A DNA stretch of 64,000 nt from Lepidodermella squamata (taxonomy: Eukaryota; Gastrotricha), in contig JBLDXI010000017.1 in the NCBI GenBank assembly GCA_047495785.1, positions 806,001-870,000 of the forward strand, written 5' to 3'. The notes beneath the pieces are model-generated. The model did no database searches. It was not told the DNA's origin and worked only from the letters and a program-made list of their open reading frames with translations. This document shows positions 1 to 13,900 of the stretch, one piece after another (positions within the stretch are counted from its first letter, which is position 1; the number at the start of each line of letters is the position of its first letter). Both the position numbers and the translations under genes were made by a program.

Positions 1-332
1 TTCATTTTACTGGAAGCGGCTAGATTATTGTACGGGTTTGTAGGAGTTTGTCTAATCGGGGTTGAATAGTCATTATAATTACCACCAGTGTTGTTAGTTG
101 TAACAGAGATCCCTCGGCCTATATCAAGTAATTCGTAGGCAGATGGTGATGATGGGCAGATTCCGGAGTTAGTGATATATCACAGGGGTTAAATGAGGAA
201 TGAACAGAAAAAAATAACATGTTAATAAAACTTGTATAGAAATAAATTGTAAAAATATAAATTTTTTGCGTGAAAGTTTGTTCTTTAAGACGGATTTTGT
301 TTTCGTTCGCTTCACGCCGACTCACCTGCGAG

Positions 333-710
333 TCAAATGTTAGGCAAGTGGTGGTCGTTGGCGCCAGGCCGTTGCTGGCCAATGCCGGCGACCACCATGC
401 TCTGCTGCGGGCCGCCTTGAATCGGCCCGCCCTGTTTAGCCCTCTGCTGCTGTTGCTGCGCCTGTTGCTGCGCTTGCATTTGAGCTTGCATCTGTTGCTG
501 CGCCGCGTACTGCGCCTGTTGCGCTTGCGCCGCCATCATAGCCTGATACTGTTGAAATTGCTGTTGCTGCTGTTGTTGATAGATCATCTGAGGCGAGGGT
601 CCCATCGGCTGTGAATTTGGTGGTTGTGGCGGGTGCTGAAATTTCGCCGGTGGGATGGGCGATGCATTTGAAGGCGGTTGTGTGTAAAATTGACTGTTGT
701 TATTTGTCAA
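333..710 (-). CDS. Glutamine-rich N-terminal region of an unassigned protein
   Basis: The open frame of 125 codons begins MTNNNSQFYTQPP, is proline/asparagine rich for about 40 residues, then becomes a long Q/A/M tract interrupted by alanines. Such tracts are common in transcription co-activators, but I recognise no domain and cannot name the gene. The frame stops at 333-335. A strong donor (CAG|GTGAGT on the minus strand, exon end near 326) lies only a few bases past this stop. Either the protein ends here and that donor belongs to the 3' UTR or an alternative form, or the exon is read in another frame in the full transcript. More exons could lie left of position 1. The low complexity makes the frame choice less certain than for ordinary genes. 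Confidence 0.5.
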   Translation of the reverse strand: MTNNNSQFYTQPPSNASPIPPAKFQHPPQPPNSQPMGPSPQMIYQQQQQQQFQQYQAMMAAQAQQAQYAAQQQMQAQMQAQQQAQQQQQRAKQGGPIQGGPQQSMVVAGIGQQRPGANDHHLPNI

Positions 711-1446
711 ATGCGGCAGTGAATTGTACTGAAAAAAAACAGCAATTCTCAGGTCAATCTAAGCCTCAGACATCAAGTGCACATCAACTATTGTTTCAAT
801 TCTCTCTCTCAATTATCAGTACACCTTGATTTGTCCCGTTGACCTAGCTTGCATATTCACGTAATTTCTCATTATAATTATAATTTTTCCTTTCATTTTC
901 CTCCCAGGTTTGCGTAAGCATTTAACCAATTCGCAAGCGTTTTCTTTCACCGCACCGGCAGGCTATGAAAGCGTCTCATGTGGGCGCGGCTAGAAAAACA
1001 TTCCAAGTCGCTGAGGTAAAGAAAAACTGTTGCGTGACCTAGCTGCGAAAAGTAGAAAAAGCACACGCGTCATCGATTTGCGTTCAACTTTTGAATACCC
1101 AGGCTCCACTTGAAACTCTGTATATAGGCGCTGCACTTGCGCGCGCGCGCCACGGCATGGCTGAAAAATCGGAAATGCGATTGTGATGTGAAAGAAAGGC
1201 TTGCGCTCTTAAGCCAAACATTAAGAGGAGTGGCAACCGTTGTTCGTCGGTTGGTTGGGTGGTTGGTACATTGCGATAATAATAATAAAAATGTTGTGTA
1301 AAATAGATCGATTCAACACGCAACACAGCAGACGCGTTGCTACGGGCGCCAATCGCGCGCGAGTTGCCGTAAACGCAATATAATCGTAACAATTATTATT
1401 CCAACGATACACGTCGTATTATTTTTTCGCTCACGCTCCTGCTATT
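711..1446. other. Intergenic region, putative divergent promoter
   Basis: This stretch lies between the start of the Q-rich gene on the minus strand and the start of a small ORF on the plus strand. It contains GC-rich islets with CG-rich runs near 1135-1150 and 1340-1370, plus an AATAAT-type A/T run near 1275. I see no domain-bearing frame, no RNA gene and no repeat. Confidence 0.4.
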
Positions 1447-1800
1447 ATGTCAACATTCGAACAGCAGCCATCGTTAATTAAAGCAGCTATGACGAAGCAC
1501 AGGCGGGTGAAGAATTATTACAACGAAATGAGCAGCCGTTCATTATGCGGAAAAAAATTGCAGACAGAGAACATTAACCCCCACTCGAAGAATTGCGTAG
1601 CGGAAGTAGTGCTTCAGCAAATTATACTCGATACGCCGACAATAATTCCGTCACGGAAATTCTACCACAAAGCGCCAAGATTCGGAAACGTAAAAAAAGT
1701 AATGAATGTAAATAAAAGCCGCGCTAGTAACAGATCAAGGTTGTGGTGGACTCAAAAACCCCTAAATACCGTTGTTTCGGATCGTATCAAAGGCGCCTAA
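1447..1800 (+). CDS. Small basic hypothetical protein, single exon
   Basis: A 117-residue uninterrupted frame starts at ATG 1447 and ends at TAA 1798-1800. The product is strongly basic, with many Lys, Arg and Asn, a central hydrophobic stretch (VAEVVLQQIILDTPTIIP) and a WW pair near the C-terminus. There is no signal peptide, membrane segment or recognisable domain. It ends 25 bp from the convergent CDKL stop. The length is within reach of chance in this base composition, so it is listed as possible only. Confidence 0.3.
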   Translation: MSTFEQQPSLIKAAMTKHRRVKNYYNEMSSRSLCGKKLQTENINPHSKNCVAEVVLQQIILDTPTIIPSRKFYHKAPRFGNVKKVMNVNKSRASNRSRLWWTQKPLNTVVSDRIKGA

Positions 1801-1825
1801 CAAGCAGAAGCCAAGGCCCTGATTG

Positions 1826-5116
<3,291 letters not shown>

Positions 5117-6950
5117 ATGCCACCAAACGCTATGGACTGTGTTGTGGAAGGAGAATATGAATTTTCTGGCATCGGTCACATTCTACGCATCAAATCCGCT
5201 AATGGCAAGCTTGACATCGAAGTTACCAACGGTCTGACTAATGAAGTCTGGCAGGCAACGTTTGATGCAGCTTGTAAGTTCTAATTGTTCACATTTGCGA
5301 ATATAAAGTCAGCGTATTTTTTCAAGTTATCGAAAACATGACGAAAAAGACCGGTAATTTCAAACAGTTCCCCGTGTTTGTAAACATGTTACGCTCTGCC
5401 GTTTTAAAGGTTTGTTGGTATAATCCATTCCAGGTAGATAATTTTGATTCATTCCTTAGAATACTGAGTCTGTATGGCTTGATCTCCTTTCATTCGCTGA
5501 TCTCGAGAAATTGAGAGCGAAAAAGAACGGAATGGAAAATTCTATTAATGCGCCCACTTCTGCTAATGCTGCGCAGTTGAATAAGCGATATCTCATTCTT
5601 ATGTACAATGTTGAGTTTGACAGGTAAGTGTGCGAGAGGGTTCAAATTCATTTTTAATTTGATTTGTTAAACAGGATACATTTTCCGTTGCCGTTATCTG
5701 CAGTAGCAGCAGCTGAAAATTCAAATGCAGCTCATGTCCATGCCGTTGTCGTTCGGGAGTTGCAAAGTGAAATTCGGTCTCTTCGTAATCAACTGAACTC
5801 CGATTACCGCATTGTGGGATATGAAGAACTCAAACGCAACTACGAAAGAGCTGTGGAGGAGAAACGTGCCCTAGAAGACGCGTACAGACAAATGCAAGAA
5901 GAGTGCCAACTTCTAACCCACGACAACGGTTCTGCAAAGCAAGTCAGAATGCTGAAAAACGTCATCCGGCAGCTCGAGCAAGACGTAATTGAATTGAAAA
6001 CGGCAAATCAGCACATGATTGCGCGAAAGGATAAGGAAATAAACGCCCTAGCCGCCGAAAATGAAGACCTGAAATCGAGCGAGCGTATGCTAAAATCTAG
6101 AGTGAGAAGTTTAGCGCAAGAGTTGCAAACTTTCAAACGCTACAGCAACAGCCGTAATAACTCGATCAGCAGTGATTACGATACTGGCAACCGGAGTAAT
6201 GTAGTCAGACCATCCCCTAAAACTCGGCTGAATCAAGGATCGTTATCTGCGAGAGAATACGGGTCGAATTCTAAAGGAGTCATCTACCCAAATCGAGGCA
6301 GATCGACCTCTCGAGACAGCATTACCCGAGATATAAGGAAACGATCCAATTCTCGATCCCCGAGTGCGACTCGAGGGGTGCCTAGCCGAATTCCAGCGCC
6401 TACTTTGCAGCTATCTGCTCGCAGTAATCGGTCGACGAAATTCCCCGCGGAGCGTCCTTTACCGCCGATTCGCTTCACTTCTCGAAGCCCTAGCCCAGCA
6501 GCTCGGTTAACTCAACGAGGCTCAATGGGCAATTCTGGGTCGAAAAACGCGATTTCTCGCGGAATTCGCACCCCGTCCGTCAGTAGTATTGCATCGAATA
6601 ACTCGGATTTGAGCATCGCGTTCGGCAATACTTCGATAAATCAGAATTCGGCGTCAAAGAACGCGTTTCTTAGGCGAGCTCCGGTTGCTAAAGCGGTGGC
6701 GGCTGGAATTCGCGGCGCCTCGCAGCAACAACACGTTCCAAGACGTGAAATGACTCGTAAAAATACCGCGGCAGCGAGTTATGAATCTCGAGAAAATTTT
6801 CTTGATGAATTTATTGCGAGTTCAAAATCTAACTTCGATCGGCCTCTAGTCGACAGCCAATTTCAAAATCGAGCCGCGGAAATGTTGGAAATCGACGCGC
6901 GGCTCAAACGTCTGCATAATCTGCTGAAAGAAAGCGATTTGACGGCTTGA
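5117..6950 (+). CDS. CCDC61: CCDC61/VFL3 centriolar coiled-coil protein
   Basis: Four exons join in frame: 5117-5273, 5327-5409, 5460-5623 and 5675-6950, giving 559 residues. The first 140 residues match the CCDC61 head domain, a member of the SAS6/XRCC4 fold family: the segments FIENMTKKTGNFKQF, ESVWLDLLSFADLEKLR and LNKRYLILMYNVEFDRIHFP follow its order closely. Residues of about 155-295 form a long coiled coil. The rest is Ser/Arg-rich and probably disordered, as in vertebrate CCDC61. The protein builds filaments and binds microtubules at centrioles and basal bodies, where it orients associated fibres. It shares a divergent upstream region with CDKL. A poly(A) signal follows at 7049. Confidence 0.94.
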
Positions 6951-7048
6951 AAATTGTTTGAAGCGTAATTTTTCGCACTTTTTCACACCAAAATCCCGAC
7001 TTTGCACGTCATGTTTTGCATACTATACAAAAATTTTACTCAAAAAAT

Positions 7049-7054
7049 AATAAA
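7049..7054 (+). terminator. AATAAA poly(A) signal of CCDC61
   Basis: A canonical AATAAA lies about 100 bp past the CCDC61 stop and about 150 bp before the end of the convergent neighbour. Confidence 0.6.
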
Positions 7055-7202
7055 ATTCCGATTGTTTTCGTCTCAGTTTACTTTGTTTGTTTCATTCATC
7101 CGGCACACGCTATTTCGATGATATATCATAGCTAAAATAGCTAGTTTCGTTTTTAAAACAGAAATTTTCTCACAGGACATTAGTTTGATTTGTTCTCAGC
7201 TC

Positions 7203-9179
7203 TCAAAAAGCAACAGTGATCAGCCGTAAAAGCGATGAGGTAAGCAAGACAACAGCAGCATTCGGAATCTGAATGAAAATTCGCTGTGAAGCAGCATTAA
7301 ATCCGTTATTTGAAGTCCTCAATATCGGCACATGTTCATTAGCAACTTTTGAATTATTATCTGACGATGAATAATTCGAATTAGGCGGCGCTCGAGTTGA
7401 AACTGAAGCCGGTAAAACTTGGGAAGTCGCGGTTGGCTGAATTTTCCGGGTTGATTGAGTTGAGGTAGATCTAGCCGACTGAGGTAGGCACAAATCGGCC
7501 ATTTGTTCGGGGGTAAGAGGTTTCCCAGTCGATTCGTCTTGGTTAGCAGCAAGTAGGGCGTAATTGACCAGCAGTTGGTTAGCATCGATGCCCAACGACC
7601 GGCCAAATTCGGCGAAGTAGATTTTGTTTTGGCGGAATCTCTGCACTAGGGTGAAGAAAGCTCGAGATAAGAACTGCTGGTGCTCTGGGTTGATTAGATG
7701 CTCGCCTGAAGTATCAGTTGTCGCTATACACACCGTAGCTCCCTGGAATTAGCGAAATGGAAATTTCATTGAACTATGGAATAATTATGATCAGGAGTAA
7801 AATTTACTAAGAAATTAAAGTCTTGGGTTCCAGCATTAAAGGCTCCAGCTCTAGATTTCCCAAAATGTTCTTTCAAGTTTCAATTTCTTTCTAAAAATCG
7901 CAGGATCCTAAAGGGCTTTGATTCGATCAGGAAAAGGAAAGCTGGAATCGCAATGAATTGGAAATTGGGGCTAAATTCAGCTCTGGAACCTTAATTTTAG
8001 TGTTGCAAATGAATTAAACTTCGCAAATTTTCAAAATATAATCATTTGAATATTTTACGTTTTTCATGTCGCTCGTCCTGCTCAAAAAATTTCATGAATT
8101 TTACGTCTGACATTTTTGACCTTTTTCAATTTTTGCCCGAAAAATGGACGTTCATTACTATTACAAATTTTGTGCAGTTTAGCACAGCGCTATTTTTTTA
8201 ATTAATCAATTAATTTTATGCATTTCGAATTTTCCTTGAAATTTACCTGGAAGACGCATTTGAGAAAATTATTGAGTGCATGGCACAGGTCGGAAACCGG
8301 ATCGCTCTGTTTGGCGGGTATTTCGGTAATTTTCAGATTTTCCGTCGACGCCGTATTCGCAATAGCCGTCACGACGCAATAGCGGTGCGCCGGCGATATT
8401 TCAATCGCAGTAACGCACTGCCCCAGCAGCGTTGTCGCATTACACAAATGCCCGTGCCGCATTTCTATAGCCGCCCATGTTGCGCGCCTCGTCGTCTCGT
8501 CACACGACTCGGTTTGCCGGGTCACCAGCAGGGCCTCATCTTTCATTACATCACCCAAATCCGGCCGGCTGCGGTCATCCTCTGATATGCAGTCGACTAA
8601 GGCCCGGCTTGAAGAACACGCCGAAAATAGGAGATTCGCAAATATCGGGCCCGGGTTTTGCCGCGGCAGGTATTGCAACGCCTGTTCGATGTCGTTGTTA
8701 TACCGCAAACAATCGCTTGGTAAACAATTAGTCGGGTTATTATTACTAGCCGAATCGGTAACAATCGGGGTCGATAATTTCCCGCCAGTTTGCGAGCGGG
8801 TATAACCGTTTTTCGACGTAGCAAACGCATGGCCTCGTTGCACCATTTGAAGTAGATTAGCGAGCTCTTGAAACGCGAAAATGTTGCTATTTGCATTGTC
8901 ACGCATGAACGGGTCTTCAATCGATTCATCCTCTTCGATTTCTTGGGTCACCCCATCATCGTCGTCTCGGCTGAGTGGTTCGTTCTGCCCGGATGACACG
9001 AATTCAGCATCACTTGAACTGTCCGACATTCGATCGTTGTCGACGATGAAGACGAAACCGTCGTCTTCGGTTAGAAACGGGGATCGATTCGGGTTTCCTC
9101 GGAAAAAATTATCGGGCGGCAGGGCGAATGACCATGACGCGCCCGTAATGAGGAAAAATAACCGGATATTAATGACCAT
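7203..9179 (-). CDS. Secreted Cys-rich protein, probably GPI-anchored, unassigned
   Basis: Two exons join in frame: 8247-9179 and 7203-7742, giving 490 residues. The N-terminus (MVINIRLFFLITGASWSFA) is a signal peptide. An acidic, probably disordered segment with DDDD and EEDES runs covers about residues 40-100. A Cys-containing domain of about 200 residues follows, starting near NCLPSDC and continuing across the intron to GATVCIATTD. The C-terminal third is rich in Ser/Thr/Asn and ends in a hydrophobic tail (AAVVLLTSSLLRLITVAF) with no charged residues after it, which is the pattern of a GPI-attachment signal. I do not recognise the family. The regular Cys spacing with long helical stretches suggests an extracellular disulphide-bonded helical domain. 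The intron of 504 bp is long for this window. Confidence 0.8.
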
Positions 9180-10996
9180 TTTATCTTCCCATTTTTAACA
9201 CCGCGAAGAGAGTAATTGCTCAATTATTTCTAAAAAAATTGATTTGATTGAAAAAGCTACTAAAAATAGAAATTTGAAAAATTTGAAAATTCGATAAAAA
9301 TCCGAGTGATTAATGGGCGTAAACTGGGATTATAAGTTTGAAGCAAGGACTATATTATCATAACAAGGTGAGTAAGAAATGTGTTTTTAATAAGAAGCAC
9401 CGGTCTAATTTTGAGGCGTGGCCCAGGCTACAACAGTTTTGTTGTACGCACCTTACTTGGTATACATTGTAACGCCGATGTGATTTTTGCGGCGCGTTAA
9501 CAAGCGAATAATATTATTATTACATGCACATCACGCGGTTGAAAATAAGGCAACGCCCCATCCTATTATCTAATAAATAAAAAACAAAAATATTTCAGCC
9601 TGCTCTGCGATGCGCGCGTACAATTTTGTCGGTGAAAAAAGTGTATATGCCTAGGTTTATCATCAGCCTTTTGGTTTATACACCATAAAAAATAGTAGCT
9701 CAACATCCGCCGGGCACCACGTGTCCGGCTTAGTCTGCTCCTAACCCGAGGCCCAAAAAATTAAGCCAGATATCAGCGATAAACGCACTGTAATAAATTG
9801 TCAGGTTATTAACATGAAAAAAAAACAAAAAATTATGGTTAAATGGAAAAAAATCAACTAATCGTTTTCTTATCGGGCTTAATGGTAAAAAACGAGGATG
9901 TTAGCTGACCACTGATGCGTGACGCAGATGCGAACGGAATGCCTAAAAGTCTCTGGGGGATATTAGTACCAAACGTTGGCTGAAAATTTCCTTGTTAATA
10001 TTTTTTACTGGTGTGGAAAGTATCGGAAAATTTGATCGACAAAATATGATATTGTATACGGCGCTAAATTGAGCGGAAAGAAATAGGCGTCTTAGAACAC
10101 ACAATTTCGCTGTTTTTCTGTTATTTATTACGTGTAGTATAGTCACGATTGGAATGAAAATAATAAGAAAAAATTCTGGTGTGTTCTCTGAGGGTATTAA
10201 TTAAAATTTAACAAGCCCTATGCCATAAAATTATAAAATTCAATTGGGAGCTATTGGGAAGATGAAAAAAGTTGAAAGCGTCCTTGGTAAAGCGTGGTTG
10301 CTATGTAAAAAAAAGTTATTTTTGTTGATAGCGCGGCTTGATTAAGTTAATCATTGAACTGTATCTTGTATTATTTATCGATGGCGAGAGCGATTATTGT
10401 TATTATTTATTAAAAGTTGCATCATCATCGCATCTCGCTCGCTCGCCGACTTTTGGCCTCACCTGAATAAACACGCGCGTGTTATTGAGGTTTCAGCGCG
10501 CATGTTTTCAACTTGGGACTCTCCACCCTCAATCGCGCATCTTGTTGTGTAGCATTTTAATGAAGTGATAAGTCATTTGCTGGTTGTAATTATTACCCCG
10601 TAATAAATAATAAAAATACAAGACACCGGGGGCCCTCAAAGATATACCTACCCACCTATCTTCAATATAACACCACGGTTTGTAACAATTTTCTTGGGCT
10701 TTCACGGCGATCCATGAATGAATATTTGGCTCGTGCGCGGGGCGGGCGCGGAAAATCATACCGCAGCTCTGTAAGTGATAACGCTTAAAATAACAGTGAT
10801 AGAATTCGCACGCTGCGAATATTTTTCCCCCATCCTTTTGTTTTTCATTCATTTTTCTTTGTTTTCTCATAATTATACAAATATTCATCATGAGGCAACA
10901 TTTCGTGTTTATTTCAATGCGGTCGGTACTTGAAGAAATCACAATAAAACATTTATAAAATTTTAAAAATAATTCTAAAATTCTGAACAAAGGTCC
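9180..10996. other. Intergenic region with the 3' UTR of the NACHT-WD gene
   Basis: This region lies between the start of the secreted Cys-rich gene and the end of the NACHT-WD gene, both on the minus strand. It is A/T-rich with short homopolymer runs. The part just left of 10997 is presumably 3' UTR. I see no coding frame with recognisable features, no tRNA and no repeat. An open frame at 10529-10990 on the minus strand has no domain and odd composition. Confidence 0.4.
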
Positions 10997-13900
10997 TCAG
11001 ATTCCGCCCTCGTCAAAGTCGTCGTTATCATCGACAGGCTCTCTTAGTTCACCGAAAACATTCGCAGAATCCTGCAAATTATTAGATAGCTCGTTGTAGT
11101 CCAAGGTGCTTAACTTCAAGGTGATTAAATTTGTCGATTCAGAAGTGCCGAACACAGCCATTCGACCGCCGAGAGCTACATTCATACACTAAAAATGACA
11201 AAAATTGACGACTCATTTTTAAGGCGGATTTTCGAATTACCTGAATTGAGACGTCAGGAGTGAAAACAGCTAAAACGCATCCGTTTTTGATGTCCCAAGC
11301 CGAAATTTCAGCTGTTAGGCAGAAAGCGATCGAGCAGTCGTCAGTGAGCCAAATTCTCGATTTCCCAGGCTGGAAACTGCAGGCCGGGTAGGGCGCGATA
11401 ATTCGCTCCGAGGAGTGCTTCATCGGCTCCCATACGCGCATTTCGCCGTTTTCTTTGCCAATGAGGACTATGCTGAGATCTTTAGAAACAGCTAGAGCGC
11501 CGACGCCTCTTTGATTTGCCATTCTTCTCACCCGTTTGCCTTCTTTAGTGAGCCAAGCAGAAACCTATTTTGAAATTTTCGAAATTAAAAAAAATTCAAA
11601 TTTTTTAGAATTTATTAAATCACTCACATAGGTCGTTTTGTCGCGTTCGTCGTAAGTATACGTGACCAAATATTTTCCATCGCTTGAAAGAGCGGCCACA
11701 GTAAGTAGCAGCAGTGAATCCGGTTCGAAAATCGTTTGTGAATGGCGGAACCAGTTGTTACTACCGTCGATAACACACAGAAAATGGCCGTAGTGCGACG
11801 TGATGATCGTACTCATGTCCTCGCTGACAAGAAATTCGTACACAGAATTGCGGTGTTCCGTTTGAAGGTGACCTAAAAAGCGGCGTTGCGCTGTTGAAAT
11901 GCGCGTGGCACTCGGTCGGCGGCCGCGAATTTTCGCGACTAGCGGGTCGAGTAGCTCGAGCATAGGCTCAAAGGACGGGCGGATTCGCATGACTTGATAG
12001 CCGGTATCAACTTCCCAGACAATGAATTCAGTACGCGATTCTGAAAGTCCCATGAACCTGAAAATTCAATAAATGAAAAAAATGAAAAATTTCAAAAATC
12101 GAAAATTTTAAAATTCAAATTTCATGAAATTTCAAATTTTACCTATTTGTGTCATAGTAAATAAAGTCCTCTGATGACCCAAGTGGCACAATGGTATCAG
12201 CGACTCGTCGCAGTAAAACGCGTCGATGAATGTCGTAGAGTCGAAATGCGCTGAAAATTTGCGTTCGAACCGGGGCATCGGACGAAGTGCTGCCCACAAT
12301 CGATTTGACCTCAGTCAGGACAAGTAGCCTAGTATTTCTCAGTAGCAACACATCAGTCGAATCTCCTGTTATGCCATGCTCGATTCGCACTGATTTACCC
12401 GCACATCGGCCGAGAAATACGTTCCAAACCGTGATTGGGCCGTTATTATTCGTCCGAGTAACAGCGTACTGAGAATAATTTTGCATCCGTTGAATTTCGG
12501 TGACGTAAAACTTCGGTTTATATTTCGGAACACGGCGCGATACTTCCAGGCCGAGATTCCATACCAAAATTCGCGATGTTCGTTTGTCCGATGTGCACAC
12601 GCAATTTAGGGTGCTCATTGCTACGAGATCCGTTATCCCGTTATGGCTGCCGATGTGTTTATGATCCTCCGTGTCCAGGTTCCAAATCATGAAATGGGAT
12701 GAGTTTGTTTTGTAATTTTTGTAACTCGCCAAGGCGTGGCTTCCGGTTTGATTAACATAAACTCGGTCGATTTCATCGTATCGACATCCGTGAATAGTAT
12801 GAATCCGCCTTAAAATTTGAATATGCACATATAAAATTAAATAATTTCTAATTAATTACTGATATTTGTCGCTTGTGAGGAAAAGGTCGATAACGCTGAT
12901 AACTGATCGATTGTTTTCTTCGTAGGCCATGTAAGCGAGAACAAACACCTCGGCACCTCGGCCAACTGCTTGAATGCTGCCTGATTTATGAGCAATTCGC
13001 AGTTTTTGAGCCAATTTATCTGCAAACGAGTTTGAAAAAAATTGTCAAAATTAGATCAAAATCTGATCATTGATAATCTTTTAAATAATTAGATTTTTAA
13101 TCGAATTTCGGCATGAAAAATTTGAAATTTCAAAATAATAAGTATAAATCCTAGGTAAAGGTAATTTTTATTTTTCATTAAAAAAGCCGCTCTGAAAGCG
13201 ACTGACCCCTCCGGAAGTGGCCCTAATTAAAGAGCCACCAGCCCGGAACGTTCATCAACGGCCCACGAGATCGGCTAAAGCCGGTCACGTAGGGCCAAGT
13301 TCGCGCTCAGGGCCAGTCACCACGTCTCGTCATCGCGGTTTGGGTTTGTCGTCAGATGAGGCTGACGTTGGGGCAAAACTTAATAAAGTAATGATCCCAA
13401 GAAGTATGATCTTAATTAATTTCTAAAAAATTTTGGAACCACTTTTTCGCATGGGTTTCATCTCAACTCCCAGGGTAATTTGAATATTAAAATTAAGAAA
13501 AAAACAAAAATTAGAAAAAATCGCTCCTTGGCAGGGAATCGAACCCTGGTCTCCCGCGTGACAGGCGGGGATACTAACCACTATACTACCAAGGATGAGT
13601 TGATGATTACAAACTTACTAGCATCAAGATTCCAAGCTATCGCGAAGTTTGTTCGCTGGGCCGTGACCAAAATCAGCCCATCAGGGCTGGTATTCAGCGG
13701 CATGAGGACCGTAGCAGTGGGTGATTTGAGATTCGAATCCAAAAATTCGGATAAATCAACCGTGGATACAACTTTTCCGAATTTATCGTCATTTCCCATA
13801 CCCCAGATCGTGATTCGGCTCGAATTACTCAGGCAACTCGCCAGCAATTGGCCGTCTTTGATTAGACAGAATACAAGTGGGTCGATGAAATCACTCAGCA

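Noticed and set aside
10529-10990. Open frame of 153 codons on the minus strand below the NACHT-WD gene
   Set aside because: It lies in the probable 3' UTR, has no domain or splice context, and its composition is that of translated A/T-rich DNA.
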